This document shows, in pieces, positions 1 through 11,565 of a stretch of 64,000 bases of DNA. Numbering within the stretch: position 1 is the first letter of the stretch; every line of letters starts with the position of its first letter. Where the stretch lies: assembly GCA_021397845.1 (NCBI GenBank), contig CM038050.1, positions 147,869,980-147,933,979 of the forward strand, in the 5' to 3' direction. Position numbers and translations under genes: made by a program. Source of the stretch: Areca catechu (taxonomy: Eukaryota; Streptophyta; Magnoliopsida; Arecales; Arecaceae). The notes under the pieces are model-generated. The model ran no database searches. It was not told the DNA's origin and saw nothing but the letters and a program-made list of their open reading frames with translations.

Positions 1-1636
1 AGGTGTCTCCGGTTCGACCTCCCTTCCTCGGTCAAGGGCTGGAAGAGCCGGTTTTTCTTCGCCTCAGTCGAAGATGTCGACTGGGCCTGGAGTGAACCGG
101 ACCGGTCTCCGAACCGGAACTCTCGGGTTGAGTCGGAGGACCAGGAGGCCTACTTCCAGCTCCTGAGTGACGTGGTCCCGGCGCTCGATGTTCTGCTTTC
201 GGAGCAGAATCTTTTTGAGGCCGGGATCAGTCCCGTCCGTGAGACGGGTGAGATTCGGCCCTACTTTGACTCCTGCCCCCTTTTTCTTCGTGACCGAGCC
301 GGCTGACCTTCTGTTCTTTTGTATTACAGGAATGAAGTTTTCACTGGAGAGCCTCCTGGAGGGCGCAGCCCAGAGGGATGTCCCCGAGGTAGAAGAGCCC
401 GCGGCCAAGAGGGCTCGTACCGAGGCTGGCCGGGAGATCGCGCCGGCGACCGCACCCAGCCCGATGGCCGCCGCTCCCCCGCCCAGGTTGCCTCAGGGCG
501 GGGCCGCTGATGCCTCGGCCGTCCGACCTGGTGGCGCCGCTGCTGAGGGGGCTCCACCGCCCGAAGCTCTGTCCAGCGCCGGTCCCGTCGTCGCCGCTGC
601 CTCGACGGCGCAGCCTGTGGCCACCGCCGGCCCGTCGACCGTGACCTCAGAAGAGGGGGCAGCCGTCGCAGGAGCCGGCCTGACAGCTCCGCCACCGGTG
701 ATCACCCACCGGTGTTCAGTCATCCGCGATAAAGGGCTCGCGGAAAAGATCATGGAGTATGCCTCCACCGCCCGGGACCGCCGAGCTCGGGGCGGCCGGG
801 ATTATGCGGATGCCTTGCTCGGGATTCTCCCGCAGCTCTTCACGGTAAACCCGAGCGCCTTTTTCTCTGTTTTTTCGAGACCTAGTCTCCTTTTCTCCTG
901 ACCTGGTTTGTTCTTGTTGGTGCAGATCGGGAATGACGTTCTCCTACTGAGGAACTTCCTCGTAGGGAACGCAAAAAGGAACGTCGAGAAGGAGAAGAAA
1001 CTCGGCAAGCTCGCGGCCGATGTCAAGGACCTCATGGAAAAGGGGGTCGAGCTGCGAGCCAGCAACCAAGCCCTCCAGTCCGACCTGGCGCGTTCTGAGG
1101 GGCGGAACAAGGAGCTGGAGGCTTCCTTGTCGGAGGAGAGGATCTCCTACCAGCGTCGTACGGAGGAGGACGCGGCGGAGAAGGCTCGCCTGCAGGCCCA
1201 CTCCCAGTGGCTGGAGCGCCAGCTGGAGGAGGCCCGGCGAGATGCGAGCGCGGCGAAGGACCGGAGTGCATACATCAACGGACTCCTAGAGGCCGCGAAG
1301 CGGGAGGCGCAGGAGGCCATCCCGAAATTCCGGGCTTCCGACGAGTACACGTCGGAGGTCCGGGAGGCCGCCGTGGACTCCTTCCTGAAGGGGTTCCGGA
1401 TGTGCCGGGAGAAGGTGGGGGCCTTCTTCCCCGAGCTCGACCTCAGCGGGGTGGTGCTCGGAGGCAGGAGGCAAGGAGTCGAGAGCAAGGCCTCCGGTGC
1501 GGCCGACGCCACTCCTGCGGCCCCGTCGGCTAGCGAAGCCGTGGCTCTGGAGCAGCCTCAAGAGCCGGCCACCACAGAAGTCGAGGATGCAGCGCCAGCA
1601 CCCCCGGCGGAGGGCTCCGACCCCGCACCACACTGA
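1..1636 (+). CDS. Antisense ORF (aORF) of A1, three exons, 5' end outside window
   Basis: The reading frame is opposite to gag-pol of the same element. Exon 1 (to 247), exon 2 (330-844) and exon 3 (926-1636) are joined by GT-AG introns 248-329 and 845-925, and all three join in frame. Exon 1 continues the conserved domain seen complete in A2, which resembles the Pfam 'putative gypsy type transposon' domain (Transposase_28). Exon 2 is rich in Ala and Pro with a basic stretch (AKRART). Exon 3 is a long Glu/Lys/Arg/Ala coiled coil followed by an acidic Pro/Ala tail ending near 1634. Unlike A2, this copy has no stop in the visible part. Function is unknown; nuclear or chromatin roles are only guesses. 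Confidence 0.75.
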
Positions 1637-1792
1637 GCCCATTGTCTTCTCGCCCGCTTTGTAGTTGTTTTTTCCTCTTTTTCTCTTTCTTCTTTTTGGG
1701 GACTCCCGGCCTGTCGGGATTCCCGGCTTGTACTGGTTGCTTGAATCAATGAAAGTTTTCTTTGACCAAACCTCGAGTTCATCCCATCTCCC

Positions 1793-1797
<5 letters not shown>
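1637..1797 (+). other. 3' untranslated region of the A1 antisense ORF
   Basis: This short pyrimidine-rich stretch follows the stop codon. It contains a variant polyadenylation-like AATGAA at about 1747 in a context also kept in A2 near 63147. No ORF is supported. Confidence 0.4.

Positions 1798-1849
<52 letters not shown>
1798..1849. repeat. Homopolymer of 52 T
   Basis: An uninterrupted T run directly follows the antisense ORF 3' region. The matching place in A2 (about 63190-63215) has only a mixed CT-rich tract, so the run expanded in this copy or is a sequencing artefact. Minus-strand ORFs through it, encoding poly-Lys, are not genes. Confidence 0.9.
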
Positions 1850-1850
<1 letters not shown>

Positions 1851-1984
1851 AGATGTTGGCATGGAATGCTGAAACGATCGCAGGCTCGATCCTTCCATTG
1901 CTCAAACCGAAGGTTGGGGCCTCCCGGGTCGCGTGGCGGTAGAGTAGGCCTCAAGCGGGTCCGTCTTTGGGATCGCCTTCATAC

Positions 1985-2672
1985 TCGCGCGGGCGACATG
2001 GTTTCTGCACCGCCTTCCAGGCCAAAGCCCGGGACCTCCGGATTGAGCCTCGGAGCCGCAGGCCTTCTCAAACCTTGCGCGGCTTGCCGAGCTGTTCTCC
2101 GGGCTTGCGTGGGCGAACTGGGTTTCGCGTCACCTTCCAGGCCGAAGCCCAGGATCTCCGGACTGAACCCGATGCCGCAGGCTTTCTCGAGCCTTGCGCG
2201 GCTTGCCGAGCTATTCTCCGGGCTTGCATGGGCGAACTGGGTTCTGCGCCACCTTCCAGGCCGAAGCCCAGGATCTCCGGACTGAACCCGATGCCGCAGG
2301 CTTTCTCAAGCCTTGCGCGGCTTGCCGAGCTGTTCTCCGGGCTTGCATGGACGAACTGGGTTCTGCACCACCTTTCAGGCCGAAGCCCAGGATCTCCGGA
2401 CTGAACCCGATGCCGCAGGCTTTCTCAAGCCTTGCGTGGCTTGCCGAGCTGTTCTCCGGGCTTGCGTGGGCGAACTGGGTTCTGCGCCACCTTCCAGGCC
2501 GAAGCCCAGGATCTCCGGACTGAACCCGATGCCGCAGGCTTTCTCAAGCCTTGCACGGCTTGCCGAGCTATTCTCCGGGCTTGCATGGGCGAACTGGGTT
2601 CCGCGCCACCTTCCAGGCCGAAGCCCAGGATCTCCGGACTGAACCTGATGCCACAGGCTTTCTCATCGAAGG
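1985..2672. repeat. 119-bp tandem repeat array of A1, about 5.8 units
   Basis: The anchor AACTGGGT recurs at about 2116, 2235, 2354, 2473 and 2592, always 119 bases apart. A degenerate first unit starts near 1985. The array lies between the antisense ORF and the end of pol. Overlapping plus-strand ORFs of about 109 residues are shadows of the repeat, because 119 is not a multiple of three and each unit shifts frame. Confidence 0.93.
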
Positions 2673-2727
2673 GAGAAGGGAGCGTTTGAAGTGGGGGAAC
2701 TTTATTACAGGAGCAGGGAACCTTACA

Positions 2728-5700
2728 TTACTGATAGTACATCCTTAGGTTCGAGGCGTTCCACGTCCGGGGGAACCTGGCACCTCCCAACTCCTCCAAG
2801 TAGTATGCGCCATGAGGGAGGGCTTCTGCCACCCGGTATGGGCCTTCCCAGTTGGGTGAGAGCTTGCCACATTCCCGTGGCTGGGAAGCTTCAGCGCACC
2901 GGAGGACCAAATCTCCGGGACGAAAAACCTTCGACCGCACTCGGGAATTGTAATACCTGGCCACACGTTGCCTATACGCTGCCATTCGAACTCGGGCCTT
3001 GTCCCTCGTTTCCTCGAGAAGGTCAAGGTTGAGCATCATCCTGGCTGGGTTTTCTGTCTCGTCATATTGCTCCACACGCAGTGTGGGTAGGCTGAGCTCG
3101 ATCGGGATGACTGCCTCGGCTCCGAAGACGAGGTTGAACGGGCTTTCGTCGGTAGCCATCCTCGAGGTGGTGTGGTATGCCCAGAGGACGCTGGGGAGCT
3201 CGTCGGCCCACCTGCCCTTGGCCTGGTCCAGCCGCGTGCGGAGGCCCTGAAGAATGGTCCTGTTCGTGACTTCGGCCTCCCCATTGGTCTGGGGGTGTGC
3301 CACCGAGGTAAAGCGATGCCTGATGCCGAGGTCACTGCAGAATTCTTCGAACTCCCGGCAGTCGAACTGGTGCCCGTTGTCTGTGACTATGGTGTGGGGG
3401 AGGCCGAAGCGGCAGACGATGGACTTCCAAAAGAACTTGGCGACGTTTGCTTCGGTGATCCTCGCCAAGGGTTCGGCCTCGACCCACTTTGTGAAGTAGT
3501 CGATGGCCACTATCAAGAACTTCCGCTGTCCAGATGCCGGCGGGAACGGGCCCAGGAGGTCCATCCCCTACTGGGCGAACGGCCAGGGGGCTGAGAGCTG
3601 GGAGATTGGGTTGGAGGGCTGCCGTTGCACCGTGGCGTGACGCTGGCACCGGTCGCACTTCTTCACGAAGTCAGTGACGTCTTCCTTCATTGTCTCCCAG
3701 AAGTAGCCCTGACGGAGGGCCTTGTACGCCAATGCCCTGCCCCCACGTGGTTCCCGCAGATGCCTTCGTGAATCTCCTGGAGCACCAGCTTGGCTTCCGT
3801 GGGTCCTACGCACTTGAGGAGGGGGTAGGAGTAGGATCTTCGATACAACTGCCCGTCCATCAGGACGAACCGCACGGCCTTCTTCCTGATGAGGCGAGCC
3901 ACCTCGCGGTCCTCTGGCAGGGTGCCACTGGTGATGTATGCGGCGTACTTGTCTACCCAGCTGGGTTCATGGCTGACCTGATGGACCTCCACCGGTGCCT
4001 CGAGGCTTGGGATCTCAAGGTGCTCCACATGAGCGCGTCCCAGCATCGTGTCCGGCAGGGTCGCCAGTCGAGAGAGAGCATCCGCACGGGCGTTCTCCCC
4101 ACGGGGGATATGGAAGATGTTGAAGCGTCAGAACCTGGACGCGCCCTCCTTGACGAGCTCCAAGTATTTCGCCATTTGGGGGTCATGTGCGACGTACTCC
4201 CCGGATACCTGTCCTGCCATGAGCTGGGAATCAGTGAAAGCCTTGAGGTTGGTTATGCCCAGCTCGCGGGAGACTCTCAGTCCGGCAAGAAGTGCTTCGT
4301 ACTCCGCCTGGCTATTTATCGCGGGGAATTGGAAACGGAGTGCGCATTCGGCGATGACCCCGTCGCTGTTGGCAAGGATGAGCCCAGCCCCGCTCCTGCC
4401 GGAGTTTGAGGCTCCGTCCACATGGAGGATCCAGGCGTCCTCTCCGGGCTCGTCGGTGCCTATCTCCATCGACCGGCCTGAGGGGCCTTCCTCGGGCTCC
4501 TTGCCCAAGCCTGCACATTCGACCAAGAAGTCGGCCAGCACCTGTGCCTTCATGGCCGACCTTGGCTTGTACGTAATGTCGAACTCGCTGAGCTTTAGTG
4601 CCCACTTCGCCAATCGTCCCGAAGTATCGGGTCGGCTGAGCATCGCTTTCAGCGGTTGATCCGTCAGGACAGCGATGGGGTGCGCTTGGAAATAGGGCCT
4701 GAGACGCTGGGCAGACACTATTAGCGCAAAAACGAGTTTCTCGGGCCGAGAATACCTGAGCTCCACGTCACGGAGAAGCTTGCTGGTATAGTACACCGGC
4801 CGCTGGACCCCCTGGCCATCGGTTCGAACCAAGACTGAGCTGACGGCTTCCGGGGTAACCGCTAGGTAGAGGATAAGCTCCTCTCCCTCCTCGGGCCTGG
4901 ACAGCAACGGTGGCGATGCAAGCATCTTCTTCAGCTCCTCGAAGGCCTGCTGGCATTCCTCGGTCCAAGCAAAGTCATTCATCTTCCTCAACACCTTGAA
5001 GAAGGGATGGCAGCGGTCCGTCGACCTGGAGATAAAACGGCTGAGGGCCGCAACTCGGCCGGTTAGTTGCTGCACTTGCTTCTTGGAGGCGGGCTGCTCC
5101 ATATCCAGGATGGCCTGGACCTTCTCCGGGTTGGCCTCGATTCCTCTTTGGGTCACCATAAATCCTAGGAATTTCCCAGCGGAGACGCCAAAGGCGCACT
5201 TCGCCGGGTTCAGCTTCATCTGATGGCGTCGGAGGTTGCCGAACGTCTCCGCCAAGTCAGCCACGTGGTCCGAATCGGGTTTGCTCATTACCAGCATGTC
5301 ATCCATGTACACCTGCATGTTGCGGCCTATCTGGTCTTTGAAAATTCTATTGACCAGGCGTTGGTACGTCGCCCCCGCGTTCTTGAGGCCGAATGGCATC
5401 ATCCTGTAGCAAAAAGTTCCACGGTCAGTTATGAAGGCGGTGTGGTCTTCATCCTCCGGGCTCATTCGGATCTGGTTGTATCCGGAGAAGGCATCCATGA
5501 ATGACAGGAGGCGATGCCCCGAGGTGGTGTCGACCAGCTGGTCGATCTTTGGAAGAGGAAAGCTGTCCTTTGGGCAAGCTCGGTTGAGGTCGGTGTAGTC
5601 CACACAGATCCTCCATTTACCACTACTCTTTTTTACCATGATCACGTTTGCCAGCCAACTGGGATACTGGACCTCTCGAACGAAACCAGCGGCGAGGAGC

Positions 5701-8177
5701 TTCTCCACTTCCTCGTTGATCGCCTTCTGCCTTTCCATGGCGAAGCTTCTCTTCTTCTGGCGGACCGGGCGGCAATTTGGGTCCACGTTTAGCCTGTGCA
5801 TGATAACCTCTGGTGGGATGCCCGGCATGTCGGCTGCTGACCAGGCGAACACGTCAGCGTTGGCGCGGAGGAACTCCAGCAGGCGGGTTCGTTCTTCTTC
5901 AGGGAGCTGGGCCCCGACCTGCACCGTCTTCAGGGGATCCAAATCGAGGGAAAAAGTCAGCAGGCGCTCTACAGGCCCTCCCCTGGGTTCCTTCTCCCTT
6001 AGGTCGAGGTCGTCGATGCCGGGGGCGAGCTCCGCACCCCGGGCGCTCGGGACCGTCTGGAGGCAGAGCGGGACTGGCTGGGTCGTCCCCTTCATCTCCC
6101 CGAGCCCGGAAGGCATGGGGAACTGTACCAACAACCTTCTCGTGGAGATTGTGGCGTCCAGTTGGTTGAGCCCGGGACGCCCGAGAATGGCGTTGTAAGG
6201 CGAAGGGAGCCTGACGACGGTAAATGTTATTAGGACGGTCACCTGCCGGGATGGGGATCCGGCGGTGACCGGGAGAGTGATCTCCCCCTCGACTCCCACG
6301 GAATCCCCTGTAAAACCTACCAGGGGGGTGTGCACCAGTTTCAGCTGATCGGGGGACAAGTTCATCCGAGAGAAAGCGTCGTAAAAAAGTACGTCAGCCG
6401 AGCTTCCACTATCCACCATGATTCGATGTACAGGATGCTTTGCGATGGTCATCTCGACCACCACGGCATCGTTGTTTACATTATCATTACCCTCCCCCCC
6501 CTCGGGAGGGATTACATTCTCCGGGTTCCCGACTTCCCTGGCTCTCTTCGCCGCTCGACCGACCCCGCGCGAGATCATGCCCACGGGCTTCTCTGTTGGG
6601 CGGTTATCGATTGCAGGGATGGGCGGTAAGGTCGCGAGCGGCTGCCCCTCCGAGGGGGCCTCGTTCTTGACGAACTTTCTGAGGTAGCCCCTCTTAATCA
6701 GCTCCTCGATCTCCCGCTTCAGGTTGCGACACTCCTCCGTGTCGTGCCCGTGCTCGCGGTGGAACTGGCAGTACTTCGATTTGTCTCGGACGGCTCTCGG
6801 GTTCTGAGGAGGAGGTCGGCGGAGGTAGCGCTCGCCCTCGATTTCCATGAGGATTTTCGTCCAAGGTGCGAGGAGAGGGGTGTACCTCTGCTCGGGAGTG
6901 GCCTCGCCCCTCGGCCTTAGATTCGGGCGAGGGTCGGCAGATGGCCCGGGCTTCCAAGCTCCCGGGGTGTCTCTTGGGGGCGGCCTCTTCGGAGTCTTCC
7001 CGTCCAACTCTCGACGGGTGCGGTCGGCCTCCTCCGCTCGGATGTACTTATGGGTGCGGAGGAGTAGCTCGGAGTACGTCCTGGGTGGCTTCTTGTCCAG
7101 GGAGTAGGTCAGGCGGGATGTCTTGAGCCCGCGCTTCAAAGCCAGCATGGCGACGGGCTCGTCCAGGCTATAGATCTCCAGGGCTGCGGTCTTGAACCGG
7201 GTGATGTAGTCCCGGAGCAGGTCCTGGTCCTGCTGGCGGATGGAGAAGAGGCTATCCACCTCTCTCGGCACCTTTCGACAAGCGTCGAAGTGTGCCACGA
7301 ACCTTCCTTCCAGCTGATGGAAGGAGCAAATGGATCCAGGCTCGAGGCGGGTGAACCAGACTCGAGCGGCCTTCCAGAGGGTTGCCAGGAAGGCGATGCA
7401 TAGAAGAGCGTCGGTGGCCCCCTGGACCCTCATGAGAGCCTTATAGCTCTCCAGATGATCCAGGGGGTCGGTGGTCCCGTCGTAGGGATCCACCTGCGGT
7501 ATGCGGAACCGTTTTGGGATCGGTTCCGCCTGGATTTCTTCAGAGAAAGGGGGGCGGGAGTCGTAGCCCGCCGAGTCTGCCGACGAGTTCTGCAGGTCGG
7601 CGAATCGACCGGCGAACTCCGCCAGCTTGCGCTCATGCTCCTCCAGGCGCCTCTAGGCCTGGCACCTGATGGCTTCGTCGGTGGAGTCTTCCACCGAGGC
7701 TGCGGGTGAAGGGGGCACCGATCGGTCTCGACGCGAAGTCAGGCCTCGGCGTCGCTTGCTGCGATGCACCGTTTCGGCCTCGTCTGCCGGGGATCGACTC
7801 TCGTGATCCTCCGAACCGGAGTAGTTTCTTTTTGCGGGAGCTTGGTGGCTCCCCCGGGGGTTGGAGACGGCCCTCGGATGGGATGGCCTACCCTGGATGG
7901 AGCGCAGGCTCCTACGCTGCCCCGCGGCTCGGGCCGCGGGGGTCCCTGGCTGCGGCTGCGTGGCCAGGGACCGCTGCTGATGCTGAAGCTGCCAGACCGC
8001 CGAGGTCAAGGTCTGTAGCTGTTGGATGACGGCCGCAAGGGGTCCGTCCATTAGGGTAGGCTGTGGTGGAAGAGGAGGGGGAGCTGGAAGCTCCCTCTCC
8101 GGGCTGTGGGCCCCTGGAGGGGAGTGAACCTCCCCCACGCGGCTGGTGGATGCCTCGCAGCCACGAGTGACCACCAT
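2728..8177 (-). pseudogene. A1 gag-pol polyprotein, broken by three stops and one frameshift
   Basis: The likely start is the ATG at 8177. In order I see: gag with a polybasic region and capsid-like part; a zinc-knuckle-like CX6GHX4C; protease DSGSS; reverse transcriptase with YMDD; RNase H; a second RNase H-like domain (DGAS, AEYEAL and DSQ motifs) typical of Tat; and integrase with HHCC zinc finger and D,D,E residues (MDLLGP, TDNG, GEAEVTN). In-frame stops lie at about 7653 (TAG), 4128 (TGA) and 3568 (TAG), and the frame shifts near 3740. Catalytic residues remain, so the damage is recent in character. Pol ends at 2728. The product would make virus-like particles, copy the RNA and insert the cDNA. 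Confidence 0.92.
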
Positions 8178-8236
8178 TGTCAGAGAGCGCGACACCTGCA
8201 GAAAGCTGGCCCCCGCTTGGGTTTGGTGTCCTGCCC

Positions 8237-8256
8237 CCCTACCTGGTGCGTCAATC
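8237..8256 (-). other. Primer binding site region of A1
   Basis: Directly inside the 5' LTR end, the minus strand reads GATTGACGCACCAGGTAGG. This resembles the TTGGCGCC-type sites of plant gypsy elements, and element I has a close relative at 48484. The cognate tRNA is not identified. Confidence 0.6.
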
Positions 8257-10044
8257 TGTTGCCGCTCTCGCCGCCGCGCCCGTGGCTCCGGTCCGTGGAT
8301 CCTTCCTGACCGCCTGGCGAGGGAGCCTCCCCGGCTGCTACGAACCTGCAAGGAGTTAGAAGACCCTGGCCGGGGATCCCGGCGAGGGGGCTCCGACGGT
8401 CAAGTCAGTAGGCGACGAGAAGGAACAGACTCTCCAAGGCGGACCCCCCGAAAGGGTTCCAGACTTGGCGAGTTTACTAGTAAGAAAGGCGCTCTGGGGA
8501 CCGGAAATTCGGCCGGGCCTCCTTGTCGAGCTTGCGCCGAATTATCCCCTCTCGGGATCTCGGATCTCTCTCTCTCGGGGCCAGGCCTTTTGCCGCTGCT
8601 TTCCTCCTTGTCCCCAGGCTTGTTGCTTACCTTGTCGTCCCCAGATTCCTTCCTTTTTATCTCCTTTTGTCGTGCACTTGTCTTCTCCTCCTGGGAGGCT
8701 CCCCTCCCCCATCCTTTTCTCTTTTCCCTTTTCGGCGAGGTGGGCCAGGCAGCTTTCCGACCTTGTTCGCCAAGCCCAACGGGGAAAAGGCAAAGACAGA
8801 AAAGGGGGGGGCGGCGCTAGTAAGGTGGCCGGTCAGACTTCGGGCCTAGTGAGAGCGCTCTCTTTCCCAAGTGTGGGTGCCATCCATCTATGGGGCCTAT
8901 TTTGTCAGAATCGTGCCTCTCGGCTGTGGGTCTTGTCGGGCCGAGGCAAATGGTGTTCCGCGTGCCGCCGCCCTCCATACGGGGCGCCGTCTAGGATTCG
9001 TACGGCCCGAGGGACGGCCTCGGGGCCTGCGCCTCTTTCCCTGGGACCTTCTCCGTACGGGCGGCCTGACCTCGGCCGAGTTGGACCCGTCTCCAGGGGC
9101 CACCTGGCGAAGAGCGAAGGACCAGCCGACCTCGGCCTAGGTGGACCCCTCCTGGGTGGACACCTGGCGAGGTGGCAGGAGGTCGCCTGGATTCGGTCGA
9201 GGTGGGCCCGTCTCCGGGGGGCCACTTGGCAAAGGGGCGAAGGATCGGCCGACCTCGGCCCAGGTGGACCCCTCCTGGGTGGACACCTGGCGAGGTGGCA
9301 GGAGGTCGCCTGGCCTTGGCCGAGGTGGGCCCGTCTCCGAGGGGCCACCTGGCAAAGGGGGGAAGGATCGGCCGACCTCGACCCAAGTGGACCCCTCCTG
9401 GGTGGACACCTGGCGAGGTCGCAGGAGGTCGCCTGGCCTTGGCCGAGGTGGGCCCGTCTCCGGGGGGCCACCTGGCAAAGGGGCGAAGGATCGACCGACC
9501 TCGGCCCAGGTGGACCCCTCCTAAGTGGACACCTGGCGAGGTGGCAGGAGGTCGCCTGGCTTTGGCCGAGGTGGGCCCGTCTCCGGGGGGCACCTGGCAA
9601 AGGGGCGAAGGATCGGCCGACCTCGACCCAGGTGGACCCCTCCTAAGTGGACATCTGGCGAGGTGGCAGGAGGTCGCCTGGCTTTGGCCGAGGTGGGCCC
9701 ATCTCCGGGGGGCACCTGGCAAAGGGGCGAAGGATCGGCCGACCTCGGCCCAGGTGGACCCCTCCTGGGTGGACACCTGGCGAGGTGGCAGGAGGTCGCC
9801 TGGGTTTGGCCGACCTCACTTAGGCGGACCCCTCCGGGTTTGAGCACCAACGAGGTGGTAGAGGAACTCCGAGCCGAGCTCGACCTCGGTGAGGGCAGTT
9901 TGCCTTAGAAAGTCGTCGGGCGGCGTGGTCTTGCCGAACCTGGTCTTAAAGACGTGGCACTGACTCGGCCGGAGAAACCTCCACGTGGCTCGATCGCATT
10001 CGGCGGTATTTGAGCCTGGCCATGTCACTGTTACGGCCGTAACA
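8257..10044 (-). mobile_element. 5' LTR of A1 (1788 bp)
   Basis: The minus strand begins TGTTACGGCC and ends GGCAACA, a TG...CA LTR. Both ends are fixed by comparison with A2 (58506-60294, 1789 bp): the copies align until exactly 10044 and 60294 and then diverge. The U3 side holds a tandem array. Plus-strand ORFs here are not genes. Confidence 0.93.
9066..9838. repeat. 122/123-bp tandem repeats in the A1 LTR, about 6 units
   Basis: The anchor TGGACCCCTCCT recurs at 9142, 9265, 9388, 9511, 9633 and 9755, giving spacings of 123, 123, 123, 122 and 122. Each unit is GC-rich and lies in the U3 part of the LTR. The same unit occurs in A2, where most spacings are 122. Confidence 0.93.
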
Positions 10045-10753
10045 GGTTGGTTGTCCTCTTGATCAAGGAGTGTGATGACATTGATATGACATACAAGTAA
10101 AATATGTGACATCTCACTGAATGTGACCATCTATGGAGCTCCCTTCTGCCAAAAGGTTGCTTGCGAAGGGATATGGGTATATGTGTCCCTCATACCTGAG
10201 GTCACCATGGTAGCTTGCAAGCAACTCACTGTACTTTGGTATGGGACTACCTGGGTTTCTAATCCAGTGATGAAAGTTTTCTCGGTATAGTCAAGTACTC
10301 TTGGAGCGATGGTGGATCATGATGGAATTGACCCCTCCAAATAGTTTAGAGTGAATGACTCGCTGTGTTTCAATTTAGCAAAATCTTAGCTAGGGTAGTT
10401 CTTATGAGGAGTCACAGAACTTGTAAGGTTGAGACATGATATGGCTGAACCAAATTAGGGTTGGCAGTCGAATCATAGGTCATCCTGAGTATTATGAGTA
10501 CAAAGGGATGAATTATGCGATAACCATATGCCAGAGGTTCTAAAAATTGCTCTGCAATCTTCGACCTATCCAGATGTCGGGTATCATCACTAGATGAGAA
10601 CTTTGACTGGTATTGGAAGTGTTCCAATGCTACCGACTTAGTGTTCGAACCTATGGGGTCACACACCATAGGGGTTTCTATCTGATCTAAAGGTTGATCG
10701 ATGATTGAGAATCGTTTGCCATCACTGGAGATCAATGTGATTGACTATGTTCG

Positions 10754-10799
10754 AAGTGTCGACACTTGGAAGTGTGGACACCTGGAAGTGTCGACACTT
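10754..10799. repeat. Three palindromic GTGTCGACAC-type motifs at 16-bp spacing in the D LTR
   Basis: AAGTGTCGACACTT is perfect at 10754-10767 and 10786-10799, with a two-base variant between them. The centres are 10760.5, 10776.5 and 10792.5. The core is the same as in the SIRE LTRs further right. Confidence 0.85.
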
Positions 10800-11553
10800 G
10801 ACTGACGAGCAAAAATTCTGAAAATATTTCTGGGAAGGTTTTGACTTTGAATTTTGAATTCGAATTTTGAATTCTGGGCATTTTTGACTCCAGGCTTTCA
10901 TGGTATGATGGTCATACTTGCCTTTTTTAGCTTGGACCCATTTGGTATGGTCTTTAACCTTCTCCCACAATCACTCCTCCTTCCTCTTTCTCCCTCTCAT
11001 GGCTACCCCTATAAAAAAAGGTTATTTTAAGGGATGCTACTGGTTACAACACACAACACAAGAAAAAGAAAAGAGAAAAGAGGGAAGGGAAAAAAGGGCT
11101 TTGTGAGGACTTGGACATTGGGTGTGAGAATACCTAGTACTCAAGCTAGGTCTTGGGAAGAGAGCTAGTTAGGAAGGGTTCCACCTCTCATCCTTGTCTT
11201 CTGAGAAGAAGAAGATCAGCCCGAAGGATTCCAAGGAGCTAGCATTCCAAGGAAGTTGATCAAAGTCGAGTCCTGGTGTGAACTACTCATAGAGGCCAGA
11301 CGCGTGTGTGGCTTGAGAGCTTTTCACTACCTCCATCTTTAAGGTATAGCGATAAGGTACCTTTATGCCTTTTGACTCTTTTCTTGATGTTAATGTTTTA
11401 TTGCATGCTACATTATTATACTAGGTTCTATTGCAAGTAGATCGATAAATCATTTTGATCTATTTACCGAGCCTTCCGCTGCATATTTTAAAATAGTTTT
11501 AAAATACCTTGTTTTTTTCCTTGCATGCTTGCTTTCCTTTGCTTTTCCTTCAA

Positions 11554-11565
11554 TGGTATCAGAAC
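11554..11565 (+). other. Primer binding site of D (initiator tRNA-Met type)
   Basis: TGGTATCAGAAC lies one base after the LTR terminal CA. It matches the copia consensus TGGTATCAGAGC, complementary to the 3' end of initiator tRNA-Met, with one difference. Confidence 0.85.

Larger units (their letters stand above)
1..10044 (-). mobile_element. A1: Ty3/gypsy Tat (Retand-like) LTR retrotransposon, 3' LTR outside window
   Basis: In minus-strand order the element shows a 5' LTR (10044 to 8257), a PBS-like site just left of 8257, gag-pol (8177 to 2728), a 119-bp tandem array, and an ORF on the opposite strand (1-1636). The 3' LTR must lie about 1.1 kb left of the window, judged by alignment to A2, where position 61414 matches position 1. 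Gag-pol with an extra RNase H-like domain after RNase H, plus an antisense ORF before the 3' LTR, is the known layout of the Tat lineage. Its right flank (10045 on) is the LTR of D, with bases 10045-10049 (ggttg) the expected target duplication; the other copy is out of view. The coding region is broken, so the element is not autonomous now. Confidence 0.9.

Noticed and set aside
1286..1954. Minus-strand ORF with poly-Lys
   Set aside because: It reads the T run and the reverse of the antisense ORF exon 3.
8465..9850. Long ORFs on both strands with repeated Trp/Pro/Arg or Pro-Arg-Arg segments
   Set aside because: They run through the 122/123-bp LTR array in several frames at once, a sign of GC-rich repeats with few stops and not of coding.
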